From Margaritifera margaritifera (taxonomy: Eukaryota > Mollusca > Bivalvia > Unionida > Margaritiferidae), in assembly GCA_029931535.1 (NCBI GenBank), contig JAQPZY010001011.1, positions 310,001 through 374,000 on the forward strand: a stretch of DNA of 64,000 nt, read 5' to 3'. Shown here in pieces: positions 25,106 through 35,899 of this stretch (positions within the stretch are counted from its first letter, which is position 1; each line of letters starts with the position of its first letter). Both the position numbers and the translations under genes were made by a program. Below the pieces are notes generated by a model. It was not told where the DNA came from, did not search any database, and was given only the letters and a program-made list of their open reading frames with translations.

Positions 25106-25769
25106 GATTTGGTGTGGTTACATACTAGGATCAAAGATATGTAATGACACTAACATCCATCAGAAAGATGTATCTTGCAATCAAATTAGATAACTGAAAT
25201 TTATTATGCACTAATATTATACAAAATTTCTATCACATCCAAAAGTAGACCACTGTAACCAATGTTATGTAACCTATTGCCAATATGCATACTAAATTTT
25301 GTTCATGTTGTAATTAGTGAACAAGTGTGCTGTAAACAGCCCTTTATACACCTACATTTAACAATAAAATATGTAGATGGTTGCTGAAAAAACATGGAGT
25401 CAACTCTGCTTATCAGGCAGCAACAAACTTCATCTTTGTGTCACAGTGACCCTGATCTTTAAGTTGTTGACCCAAAAATCAATGTTTCTTCTTTGTTCAA
25501 AGACCAAGCCATATTTAAAGTTTGGTGAGCATATACTGACTTAACTAAACTTGTCTTGCAGAAACCATTTTTCTTCTTTCAGTCACTATGATCCTGACCG
25601 TTGACATATTCCACTCAAAATAAATGTTTCTTCCTTATCTGAAGTGCATGCCAGCTATAAGGTTTGGTCAAGGTACATCGTCTAGAACTGAAGTTATTAT
25701 ACAGAAACCACAAAGAACAGACCGATAAACATCATTAACATAACAAACTCCACCTTATGGCAGGCACAT
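24481..25769. other. non-coding stretch with a (TTA)n microsatellite
   Basis: (TTA)n occupies about 25050-25105. A plus-strand, exon-like segment at about 24910-24980 (CCCCTCTTTCAG before it, a GTAGGG after it) was noted but has no homology. No CENP-Q exon was found here. Confidence 0.4.
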
Positions 25770-27692
25770 AAACAAGAGTCCATAAAAGGGGATGAGGCTC
25801 TAGTGACCAAAAATAATTTCCAGGAATTCAAGATAAGACCATTTCTTCTATTTAACTGCTGAATGTTGAAACCATCTTTGATATTATGCTGAGGCAGCCA
25901 TATTGGATGTAAGATTGGCACCATTTTCATTTAGGACAAACTAGACACCATTAGAAGACTTTTGGTGAAAACTCCATGCCAATACAGTCAAACCGGTCTT
26001 GAAAGACCACTGCTATGAGAGACTACCTGTCTTGAGAGACCAGATTCCCAATTCACAGATTTATTAATTGCATAATGTTATGACCTGTTATGATGGACCA
26101 CCTGTCTTGTGAGACCAATATTTTTTGGCAAAAGGTGTGGTCTTTCAAGACAGGTTCTATTGTATGGCCATTCATTCAGGATATTTAGTGACAACCACCT
26201 CTGACATTATTTTTTTAACAATAACAATAGCATTTCAAATTAGATGCTGTGGCCGTGGTGGCCATATTCAATGAAACATCATCACAATTTTCATTTAGGA
26301 CCAACTAGACCTCATTAGAAGTCTTCTGGTAAAAACCCGTATGAATATGACCATCCATTTCTTCGGTGTAGCAATAAAAAGATTTTCAAGACAGCCAATA
26401 ACAAGATTTTCAAGACAGCCACCATGGTGGCCATATTGGATGTCAGATTGGCATCATTTTGATTTAAGCCCAGCTTGACACCATAAGAAGTCTTCTGGTG
26501 AAATCTCCATATTGATTAGACTTTCCATTTAGAATGAGTAGCGATAACAAGCTTATCAAGATGGCTGCTTTGGTGGCCATAACAGATATCAAATCAGCAC
26601 CATTTTCAATTAGGACCAACTATACATCATAATAAATCTTACTGTGAAAACCCCATGTCGATATGACTTTCCATTTAGGAGTAGCAATAAGATTTTCAAG
26701 ATAGTGGCCATGACAGCGATACTGGATGTCAGATCAGCTCCATTTTCATTTAGGACCAACCAGACATCGCAAGAAGTCTTTAGGTGAAAAACCCAATGTT
26801 GATATGACCAAAGGAGTAGCGATAACCTGATTTTCAAGTTAACCACTGTGGTGGCCATATTGGAGGTCAGATCGGTATCTTTTTCATTTAGGACCAACTA
26901 GGCATCATAAGAAGTCTTCCGGTGACAACCCAATGTCAATATGACTTTCCGTTCAGGAGGAGTAGTGATAAGATTTCAAGATGGCTGCCATGGTGGCCAT
27001 ATTGGATGTTAGATCGGCACCATGTTCATTTAGGACCAACTAGCCATCATAGAAAGTTTTCTGTCATAAAATCCATGTTGATATGACTTTCTGTTTAGGA
27101 GTAGCAATAGCAAGATTTTCAAGACGACTGCCCTTGTAGCCATATTGAACATCAGATCGGCTCCATTTTCATTTAGGACCAACTAGATATGATAAGAAGT
27201 TTTGTGACGAAAACTAAATGTCAATATGACCATCAATTCAGGAGTGGCAGCAATAAAAAGATTTTCAAGATGTCCTTTGTGACAGCCATATTTGATGTCC
27301 AAGCAGCACCATTTTCACTTAGGACCAACAAGACATCATAATAATTCTTCAAATGAAAACCCCATGCTGACGTGACTTTCTGTTCAGGAGAAATACGATA
27401 ACTTAGATTTTCAGACATCATAAGAAGTCTTTTAGCGAAAACCCCATGTTGATATGACCATCCATTCAGGAGGAGTAGCGATAATCAGATTTTCATATTG
27501 GATGTCCGACTGGCACCATTTTCATTTAGGACCAACGAGACCATGGGATGAATGTGTGTGTAAAGTTTCATGGCAATCCTTCAAGTAGTTTCGGGGGATA
27601 ATCAATAACAAACTTGTACTAATGGACAGATGGATGATGGACAAGGGACAACAGGCCATCCCATAAACTCTTCTGGTCTACGACCAGTAGAG
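25770..27692 (+). mobile_element. tandem-core hairpin-ended element, copy C
   Basis: The most complete copy. The 5' terminus AAGAGTCCATAAAAGGGGAT is followed by GAGGCTCTAGTGACC and AATAATTTCCAGGAATTC. About ten core units follow (CCATTTTCATTTAGGACC, AGACATCATAAGAAGTCTTC, TGGTGAAAACCCCATG, AAGATTTTCAAGATGGC). A transition contains AAAGTTTCATGGCAATCC, and the 3' end is an 11-base-arm hairpin CTCTTCTGGTC-TAC-GACCAGTAGAG followed by CTAAAA. GCTCTAGTGACC at the 5' end and GACCAGTAGAGC at the 3' end form subterminal inverted repeats. A 178-bp MITE interrupts the core at 25985-26162. The organisation matches Helentron-associated or pearl-type elements; class assignment is inference. Confidence 0.75.
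25985..26162. mobile_element. 178-bp MITE inserted in a core unit
   Basis: The TIR is about 26 bases: CAGTCAAACCGGTCTTGAAA at the left, and TTTCAAGACAGGTTCTATTG at the right. TA duplications lie at 25983-25984 and 26163-26164. Removing the element and one TA restores CCATGCCAATATGGCCATTC, which fits the surrounding repeat consensus. The ends fit the pogo/Tigger type. Confidence 0.93.
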
Positions 27693-27812
27693 CTAAAAAC
27701 TATGCATCAGTAACAGAAAAATGTGCTGCTGCAGATGCTTTTTCATTCATCATCATAATTAAGTATGAAAATAATATAACCAAAGTCGAAATGGTGCAAA
27801 CAATCATGCCTG

Positions 27813-27968
27813 ATGCAGTCACAATATCAAAGCCCAGGCAGGCAATAGACATTCATTCACCAGTTGTTCAACATGCTGTAGTTCAAATATTAAACTAGCA
27901 CAATACTGTGTGAAAATCTGGTGAATGGATGTCAATTACCTGCCTGCACTTTAATATACTGACTGCAT
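27813..27968. repeat. long inverted repeat, 51-base arms
   Basis: The left arm 27813-27863 (ATGCAGTC to CATTCACCAG) pairs with 27918-27968 (CTGGTGAATG to GACTGCAT) with about ten mismatches, around a 54-base loop. It lies 44 bases beyond the donor of the CENP-Q exon at 28013-28079. It may be a small foldback transposon; no clear target duplication was seen. Confidence 0.85.
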
Positions 27969-28012
27969 TATGCTCTGATTGTGCACACTATTTCTACTTC
28001 AGCTAATCTCAC

Positions 28013-28079
28013 CTCGCACTGGGAATTTTCATCCTTGTTCTTGTCATGTCTTGAGGCTTCATCTTGTCTACAAATTTCT
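28013..28079 (-). CDS. CENPQ: CENP-Q, sixth identified exon
   Basis: Acceptor TGATTGTGTTTCAG and donor GAG/GTGAGA bound a 67-base exon. The first base completes the codon left open by the exon at 29146-29222. The exon then reads EICRQDEASRHDKNKDENSQ followed by CE and ends in phase 0. It continues the acidic end of the coiled coil (…EEEEQ/EICRQ…), where human CENP-Q has EEEE followed by a basic stretch. The conserved C-terminal part of the family should follow on one or more exons below 28 kb. I could not find it. Confidence 0.75.
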
Positions 28080-28337
28080 CTGAAACACAATCATAAAGTA
28101 ACATACTAATAATGAAAACATTATATTCAATTTCACACTGTTTCACATAAACATTGTAGTTGTGTATACATTATACAGTAAGCCGAGTTCAACTTTATTA
28201 CATCCTAAAATCCACGTATATTACAATGGATTTCATGACCACAGTAAATGATTTCATTTTTACAAACCCCTGCAGGCTTGGGGATGTAAATTAGTCCCAA
28301 TGCACTCTCCTGCACGTCGTAAGAGCTTACCAATGGA

Positions 28338-28530
28338 GACAGGATCCATGGTAGCTTAGTGGTCAGCATGCATGACTCACCATAAAAAGGATGCAAGTTT
28401 GAATCCTACCATCAGATAAGCTCGGGTCAACAAACATGGCATGTCCTTGGGTAAGACAATTAACTCTAACAGCCTCGGAATAAAGTAACCTACTTGTGTT
28501 GCTGTGCCATAAAACACCAAACCAAACAAT
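28338..28530 (+). repeat. tRNA-derived SINE, second family
   Basis: The head has a box-A-like TAGCTTAGTGGTCAGC and a box-B-like AAGTTTGAATCCTACC. The body then contains CATGTCCTTGGGTAAGACAA and GTTGCTGTGCCATAAAACACC. It differs from the SINE at 795-990 in both head and body. Not a functional tRNA gene: the acceptor stem and anticodon arm do not fold convincingly. Confidence 0.65.
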
Positions 28531-28585
28531 TCAGTTTTACAATCACTGTTTGTTCCAAACCAGAGGACTCTTCCACTTATTAATA

Positions 28586-28761
28586 CTGTATATACTCGCT
28601 TATAAGTCAGGTCCAACTTCAAAACAACATAGTCCCTGATTGCCATCGCATCATGTGAGGGCAGATCAAGGTCTATGTTGTTTGTTCTCATGATTATGCA
28701 ATGGCAGATCTGGGTCTATGCAGTTTGCAGTTGAACCTGACTTATAAGCGAGTATATACAG
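28586..28761. mobile_element. double-palindrome MITE, copy 2
   Basis: The best-preserved ends of the family: CTGTATATACTCGCTTATAA and TTATAAGCGAGTATATACAG are perfect inverted repeats. TA lies at the left and TC at the right, probably a mutated TA. The internal AACATAGTCCCTGATTGCC and AAGGTCTATGTTGTT pair as in copy 1; the second palindrome is partly deleted. Confidence 0.88.
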
Positions 28762-29145
28762 TCCTTTAGAGGAGCACATTTTTTACATTATCTCCAGTAT
28801 AAACAAGTGCATCTGATTTCTTTTTTCATATTACACTATATGTACCCATAATCTTGGCATACATGTAGTGTATGTAGTTCATGACTGCTCTATTTCTCTC
28901 AAGTGGATTCAAATTATTTACCCTTTACAGAATCCAAAGAGAAACGAAACATGAGACCACATTAAGGAAAACTAAATGTAGAAGTCAGCTTCAACATCAA
29001 CTTTTCTTAAATGTTCACATTTAAATATGTACTAAAATTTTGAAAATTGTTGATTTGAAAAGTTGTGTAAAATCACAGCATTTTAACTGTCATTTTTAAA
29101 AGCTTAATTATTTTTAGTCATATCATTAACAAATTAGAAACTCAC

Positions 29146-29222
29146 TGTTCCTCCTCTTCAATGGCCCTTTGTAGTTGGTCTATCTGTTCAGACAGCAAGT
29201 CCCTCTGCTCAGTTAGGCTGCA
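29146..29222 (-). CDS. CENPQ: CENP-Q, fifth identified exon (coiled coil)
   Basis: Acceptor ATCTTTCTAG and donor GAACA/GTGAGT bound a 77-base exon open only in phase 0. It reads CSLTEQRDLLSEQIDQLQRA followed by IEEEEQ, the last codon being completed by the next exon. Leucines and isoleucines are spaced like heptads. The stretch aligns with the part of vertebrate CENP-Q that ends in a run of glutamates, just before the C-terminal region. CENP-Q works in the CENP-O/P/Q/U/R group of the inner kinetochore. Confidence 0.8.
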
Positions 29223-30457
29223 CTAGAAAGATAAATTCACTTTTTTGTGCGTGTTTTTTAAAAATTGAATGTATTTAATCTATGTGCATTTGTTGCTTTT
29301 TAAGGGTCCATGCATATTACTAAATACCATATATTTCTTTAAAAGGTGGGAATAGGCTTCTCAGCAGCAAGAGTGCTTTTAAATAAAAACATTGCCAACA
29401 TTTTCTAAAAGTAGGAGATGGGCTTGTCTCCTTGCATTGGATTATCATTCAAGAATTACAAAATCTGATACCATTCCAATTGAAAATATTGGATTACCAA
29501 GAATGTTGAACAAACAAGTTTCACTTTGAATGACTTCTAATTAATTGTTCCCAGCCATGGTGTCCATAAGATGATTTGAAAATTTCTGTGATGGAGGTCC
29601 ATGAATCCATGTTAAGAAAATCAGGCAAGGAAACCCTAAAGATGCATGTTTAAATTAATTAGTTCATAAACAATGTATACTACTGAGCGTTTCTGTCTAC
29701 TAGTACTTGTAGAGTCACAGAATGATCCAAAATTACTGCAATGGGGTCAAACCTTTGTAAACAAAATAATATTAACAAAACATTCAAAGTAAACAGCAAA
29801 AGAAACATATTGATTTAACCCTTTACTGTGCATCAGTTTGGAAGCTGAACTGCCTAATTTACACAGAATTGTCCACACAGTCAGTAATCAGTAATTACAT
29901 TTAATTTATATAACCCTTTAATGCACATCAGTTTGGAGGTTAACTGCTTAATTTACACAGAATTTGTCCAGTCTGTAATTTTACATCCTTTATCACTTAA
30001 CTTTTTGTACAATGATAATTTTCTTTATAGCAGGTAATTTGTTGCAAGCACTGCATGGGTACTAAGTATGCCTTATTTCAGTATTTTAGGGATGACACAG
30101 TCGGTTGCCAAATCCTGCTTAGAATGTGAAAAATTTATGACAAGTTTCTGGTTTTTAAATATTCTTTAATACTGAGCTTTCTTCTTTTATGCCAAACCAG
30201 TCATGCTTTGAATTTTCGTAAATTTAAGAAAGAGGAAAGCATAGGTTTTCTCATTTTCTTGCATAACAGGCATTAAGTTTTGGATTATGGATAAAAAAAA
30301 GACATGCAATTATCATATAATTAATTGGCAGATTAGATGTTTTGCATATTGGAAGACATTAAACATCATTTTAATATGAGAAAATAAAAAAGAGGAAGAA
30401 TACAACCATTACTGATGCATGGAATACCCAAGAGTAATCAACAATTACATAGCTCAC
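29223..30457. other. CENP-Q intron with a 105-bp tandem duplication
   Basis: 29822-29985 contains two imperfect copies of a roughly 105-base unit (AACCCTTTACTGTGCATCAG, TTTGGAAGCTGAACTGCC, AATTTACACAGAATT). Nothing else recognised. Confidence 0.6.
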
Positions 30458-30485
30458 CTCTACTTTCGCCAGTCTCCAGTAGCCA
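30458..30485 (-). CDS. CENPQ: CENP-Q, fourth identified exon (28-bp microexon)
   Basis: Acceptor GTGTTTACAG and donor AGAG/GTGAGC bound 28 bases. One leading base completes a codon, then the exon reads GYWRLAKVE and ends in phase 0, which the exon at 29222 requires. The preceding found exon (37276-37351) ends in phase 0 rather than phase 2. An unseen exon of roughly 55-60 bases is therefore expected between them; human CENP-Q has about 18-20 extra residues at this point. This is the least certain exon of the chain. Confidence 0.55.
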
Positions 30486-31249
30486 CTGTAAACACTATCA
30501 TACAGAAAATAAATTCATACTAAAATGATCTTGACATCTTTTCAAAATAAAGATTTTTTTGCAATCTTTTAACTTAACATACGAACTTTTAATCATTTTA
30601 AAATGTGAAATTTCAACTGTTAATTGGCACTTTATAGCCAGTATAGTGTTAACAAACTGTAAAAAACCACCAACCAACATACCTGCCCACCCATCCACCT
30701 ACCTACCTATCTACTGTGATAGGGCATAAAAGACATAAAAGAATAAGAGGTAATAAGTTGATAATAAACAGATTATTCTTGTTGTTTTTGTATAAAGTTT
30801 TAAAAATCATTGTTCTTAAAATCTGATGGAAAAACTGTTATCATTGTCCACCTCTAGAAGCCAGATTTTACTGGGTGAAAGTCACAGGCTTTGAGTAACC
30901 TTGGAGTGACAGACAGCAGCATATAGTTCATGCATCAATAACTAACTTGATTAACCACTACAGGTGAGACCTCACATGAAAAGCATGTAGCATGCAGTCC
31001 ACTCACCTAATTCCTACAGCATTCACATGTACAAGAAACAATTAACTTGCTGAGGGTAAAATATCACAATATAAAAGTAATGAATATGGAAAGTTTACTA
31101 TTGAATAAATATATTTATTCCTACTTCCTAACTGCATTGATTAGAAAGGGTCTTCTGAGTAGGATAGGATGTATATAGGTTAAGCATGGATGAATCAATG
31201 TGATCATAAACACAAATACTTAAATCATGTTAGTAAAGCATAAAATGTA
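30486..31249. other. CENP-Q intron, nothing recognised
   Basis: AT-rich intronic DNA. I looked here for the missing exon and found no acceptor/donor pair with an open frame. Confidence 0.4.
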
Positions 31250-32780
31250 GGTTACAGTTACTTTTTTTATTTTAAGGGCACAGTAGTAACAGATATGCAT
31301 CCAATTATCAAGTTTCATGATTGGAATATAAACAGTACCCAAGAAATGAACTTTTAACACAAAATTTGAAGAAAGTTACTGAGAATTCATCCACTCATCA
31401 AGTTCATGATTCTAGGTAGGACAGCATGCATATAACATGCCAAAAATTCATGTGGTCATGACCTAAATGCAAAAATGTACCCAAAGCCAGTAAAAGATGA
31501 AATATAGGTCACAAAGAGCTTCTTTTGTTGTAAGAGCATAGTGGTAACAGAAATGCATATCATCATCAATTTAAAGATTCTAAAATGTACAGTGACTTAG
31601 AAATGAACATCATACACAAAATTTTACCCAAATCAATGAAGCATAAAATATGCTAAATACTGACCTACAACTGAAATGAGGGAGTTGTGCTCATAAAGAT
31701 GCAACCCCAAGTTTCATGAATCTATAAGTTCACCTAGTTTAATGATTACAGCTGGAACAGTAAAACATCAAATTCAACCAAAGTCAGTGAAATGTGAAAT
31801 ATGGGTCACAGTGACCTATTTGTAAGATAAGGGTGTAGTACTCATCATGATGTATCCTCTCACCAAGTTTCATGATTCAAGGTATAGAAGTATTATACAG
31901 CAGATAAAACACCAATGTGGTCATGAGCTAAATGCATAAACATAACATAAACCAGTAAAATGTTAAATGTAGGTTGCAATTACCTTTTGTTGTAATGGTG
32001 TGGTACTAACAGGGATGCATAAATTACATAGCATTATGATTATGGCATAAGAAGTGCTGGAGACCAAACCAAGGCAGTGAATAATGAAATATGGGTCACA
32101 GTGACCTACATTTCTGATAAGGGTGTAGTACTCATCAAAATACATCCCCTCACCAAATTTCATGAATCTTGGTATAACAGTATGTATACAGGGTGCTAAA
32201 AAAAGACATATTTGGTTTTGAGCTAAAGCCCAAAACTCAACCTAAGCCAGTAAAATCTGAAATGTAGGTGACAGTACTATTCTTTTGTGGTAAGGGTGTG
32301 GTACTAAGAGAAATGCATACAATCATCCAGTTTGACAATTCTAGCATAAACAGAGCTTGAGAAATAAACTTAAAACACAATTTTAGCAAAGTCAGTGCAG
32401 CATGAAATAGGTCACAATAACCTACTTTTGTGATGAGGGTGCAGTCATATATATTAGCTAAATACAAAAACTTAACCTAAGCCAGTTAAGTGTGAAATGT
32501 AGGTAGCTACACTATTCTTTTGTGGTAAGGGTGTGGTACTAATAGAGATGCATTTAATCATCAAGTTTGATGATTCTAGCATAAAAAGAGCTTGAGAAAT
32601 AAACTTATAAAAGACAAAATTTAACCAAATTCAGTGAAGCATGAAATATAGGTCAGTTACCTACATTTGTGATGATGGTTTAGTACTCATCAAGCTGCAT
32701 CTGCTCACCAAGTTTCATGATTCCTAGTATAACATTATTTATACAGTGTGCAAGAAACCTGAGCTAAACACAAAAAGTTT
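31250..32780. repeat. decayed tandem array in an intron
   Basis: Repeated blocks recur: AAGTCAGTGAAATGTGAAAT, GGTCACAGTGACCTA, GATAAGGGTGTAGTACTC, CACCAAGTTTCATGATTC and GGTCATGAGCTAAATGC. Spacing is about 140-170 bases between alternating variants. Divergence is high, so the array is old. GGTCACAGTGACC is itself palindromic. Non-coding. Confidence 0.7.
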
Positions 32781-33299
32781 ACCAAGAATATACCACTAAT
32801 GTACATATATGTACAAAATAAGCCCCCTAATTGTTGAGCTAGAAAGAAAGAATGGTCGATATTCAGTGAGGGTGTACATATGTATATGCTTTTATTTATG
32901 CAGACACTCATTCCGGGGTAATACAATAGTTTACCTCTAAAAATGCATTAAACAATTTTCAATCAGAGTAAACATGAAGAGGAAGAATATCTTAATTGGA
33001 TTGCAGATTACCTCCCCTTACCCTGCAAGGTGACGCTCTGTATACTGGATGGAGTCAGTTTTAACTTTAGCACTATCTGAGACAGGATGCTCACATTGCG
33101 GGGAGGGATGGGAGGGATTCATAGTATGTGAGTGGGTAAGTATTTTCGGAGAAACATAATTTACTATAAAATTTCCTTTCTCCGTCAATACATTACCCAA
33201 TCATATTAACGTTAGGAGAATACGTAAGAGGAGGAGGAAATGCTCAGCATCCAACCTCTACCTAAAGGTACCCTGTAGGGTCAAAGACCTCTCTATTTA
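32781..33299. other. non-coding stretch upstream of the DIRS element end
   Basis: A minus-strand frame at 33018-33200 ending near a GGTAAGG donor was considered as an exon but its phases do not fit CENP-Q. It may be the edge of the DIRS-like element. Confidence 0.35.
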
Positions 33300-33719
33300 G
33301 GGTGAGATTCACCTAACGATAGTTGACACAACTGCATCTAAGTGTATATAAATGTGCAAGGATATACCCTGTAGACTCCTGCACTTGACGAATCATTACG
33401 AAAAGGTTTTCTTGGGCAAAACCAGCTAAAGTTGATTGATCCTACCCGAGAATGCAGTTGTGTCAGGAGTGACGCAGTCTGGTGACTCTCTGGGCAGCAA
33501 CTAAGTGACCAACAAGGTTCAACTCTGTGTTTTATGAAGTCATGTTATGCAAATGGAAGGAGGAAAAAGTGGACTGGGCATGCCAACCAACTGATTTCAT
33601 TATGTCTTTAATTGAGATATTGCGTTGAAAGGCAAGGCTAATAGAAATAGCTCATATTTGATGGGTTGAAATCTACATCAGACATACCTGTTCCTGTGAG
33701 AGGTCAGAGTATGCTGACT

Positions 33720-34660
33720 TGATGACTGCCTTTAGCCAGGATGATAATGCTTGTGGGGTTATGTCCTGTTCCCCTGGTTTTAGTGGGAGTAAAAGCCTCT
33801 GGCATCCAGACCGGGTAGACTTCGTGCGCTTCAGATAGATTCGGAGAGCGCGTACTGGGTCCTGTAACCTTGCTTTTCTTGATGGATTGATTGACGAGGC
33901 GGCATAGAATTATTTCCTGGTTGCCAGTTGGGAGAAGCCTTTCTTAGCGATGAAACCCAACTGTGCCATTAAAACGACTGAACTGTCGAAATGAAACTGT
34001 AGGTAGTTCGGTTCTGCTGACAGAGCATGGATCTTGCTTACTCTTGATGCCAAAGCCAAGGTTATCAGGAAGCATGTCTTTTATGATAGCGGCTTCAGCG
34101 AACAGTTGACAAAGGTTCGAACTTAGAAGAGTTGAGCCATGTCAGGACCCACGATAGATTCCACATTAGGAACAGTGTCAGTAAGCGAGGTTGGGATAGA
34201 TCTAAGTGGGTCAGCAAGTCCAAGAGGTCTTTATTGTGACCCAATGTCAAGCTGCCCATGATGTCGGAAAGTGTCAGAAATCATGAAGCGATATATTCCT
34301 TAATTTTTATCGGTGCTAGCTTCTTTCTTTCAAAAAGAAAAAAAAAGAAGTTAGCTAACTGAGAAATGGAGGCTGACAGTGGTGTGACATCATTCACATG
34401 GCACCAGTCACAGAAAACATGCCATTTCCCCTCGTAATCTTTCAAAGTGGAGGGCAATAATAGCTGTTGAGATCCTCTCCACAGCTGAAGACTATACATT
34501 TTTTCTGCACAAGGCATGCTGGACAATAGCCATTCGTGAAGTAGAAGTTTATCCAGACATGGATGAAAGATTATCGACTGTGGCTGTTTGAGAAGCTTTG
34601 GAGTTGGTAGGATTTGCCTGGGCACATCTGTCGCTAAGTCTAACAGATTGGTAACCCATG
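33720..34660 (-). pseudogene. DIRS tyrosine recombinase (broken)
   Basis: 34625-34281 is open and resembles the SAM-like N-terminal core-binding part of phage/DIRS tyrosine recombinases: STLKDYEGKWHVFCDWCHVN, then ISQLANFFFFLFERKKLAPI. Downstream, with frameshifts, near 33900-33720, the frame reads DPVRALRIYLKRTKSTRSGC, then LLLPLKPGEQDITPQALSSW followed by LKAVIKSAY, the usual region toward the catalytic end. Stops separate the two parts. In an active element the enzyme would integrate the circular cDNA. Confidence 0.8.
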
Positions 34661-35899
34661 ACTTGTCACATCAGACAGGGGCAATCAAAATTATCTTGCA
34701 ATCTGTGTCCCTCATTTTCTGGATTAACTGCTAGGGAGAAGGCATAGGCCCAGATTCCCTCCAAGTCTATTGAAATGGCGTTTGACAGCCCATGCGTTCG
34801 GTACAGAAATGGAGAGACAAAGGTGGGCAGTTGGTTGTTCCACCTTGTTGCAAACAGGTCTACCACTGATCAGCCCCACAGACTGCAAACTCAATGGAAG
34901 ATAGATGGATGGAGGGACCACACTGTGTTCAGTAGTTGTCCCCTCCTTGATAAATAGTCGGCCTGGGCATTAAGCCTGCCCGGGATATGTCATACCTGAA
35001 CATTTATTGGACGTTGGGAGCACCAACAAATGTAGTTTCAGATTAACACACATTGTTGTGGTTACTTCGTTCTGCCTTGTTTCCAAAGGTAGTTCACCAC
35101 CACTGAATTGTCCAACATTATTAGAACTGTCTTTGAATGAAGACGTCCCTGCCAAACTTGGGAAGCCTCAAGGATTGCCTTCATTTCCAATATGCTGATA
35201 TGAAGGGTTCTCTCTTGTATTGTCCACTCGCCACTGACCATCGTGAAGACTGGTAGCAAGTGGGCTCCCCAACCTGAAAAGCTTGCATCTGAGCATATTG
35301 TGAGTTGTGGCTGTGGGGCTTCCAATTGGATTCTTGATGCTAGCCATTCTGTTTTGCCATTGAATCAGGAAGTGTCTGTCTGATTTCCATTGTGATCCAT
35401 ATCTGATGTTCTAACGGATAAGAAATCGGTTGCCACTGAGAGAGAAGAAGGCCATCTGCAATGAGCACATGTAGAGGCAGCCAAGATCCACGAGATCTGT
35501 TGCCACGATGAAAAGGTAGAGTAGTCGAAGAAAATCCCTCGCTGTGATAAATTCTTTGGAAGAAACTGTCTCTGACGCTAGAAGAATACCATCTATGTGT
35601 TTGGGAGGAAGACAAACTAGGTTTAAATGGGTGAGGAACTCCATACCCAGATGGATGAAATGTTGGGAAGGGACAAGAGCTGATTTGTCCATATTTAGTA
35701 TCCACTCTAAACTTCGAATGAGGCAAAGAAGGTTGTGCATATCACGGAGCAAAACCAAACTTACCAGGTGTTTTTGTAGGATGTCGTCCAAGTACGCTGA
35801 CATCACAGATGAGGAGGTCGTCCAGAAAAGGGAGATGATGTAGTCCAATGTTCGAGTGAACGCCCAATGGCTGAGGTTGAGACCAAAGGGTAATGTCAT
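34660..35899 (-). pseudogene. DIRS reverse transcriptase-RNase H (broken)
   Basis: The frame begins TLPFGLNLSHWAFTRTLDYI, followed by the polymerase motif SAYLDDILQ (catalytic YLDD) and HFIHLGMEFLTHLNLVCLPP. RNase H follows at 35325-35062 with CSDASFSGWGAHLL and LDNSVVVNYLWKQG. A linker with MVDLFATRWNNQLPTFVSP and YAFSLA lies at 34866-34666. The N-terminal part of the polymerase, up to the fingers and first catalytic Asp, is absent: the gag end at 35896 sits directly beside PFGL. Frameshifts occur near 35400, 35062 and 34930. Confidence 0.88.

Larger units (their letters stand above)
28080..29145. other. CENP-Q intron holding a SINE and a MITE
   Basis: Intron between two phase-compatible exons. 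It contains the tRNA-like SINE at 28338-28530 and the palindromic MITE at 28586-28761. The rest is AT-rich with no further structure. Confidence 0.6.

Noticed and set aside
26610..27421. Minus-strand frames with repeated VLNENGADLTSNMA-like peptides
   Set aside because: Translation of the tandem-core repeat. Frames are short, broken in most units, and have no gene signals.
33018..33110. Possible minus-strand exon ending before GGTAAGG
   Set aside because: Neither open frame fits the CENP-Q phases or sequence, and it may be part of the DIRS-like element edge.
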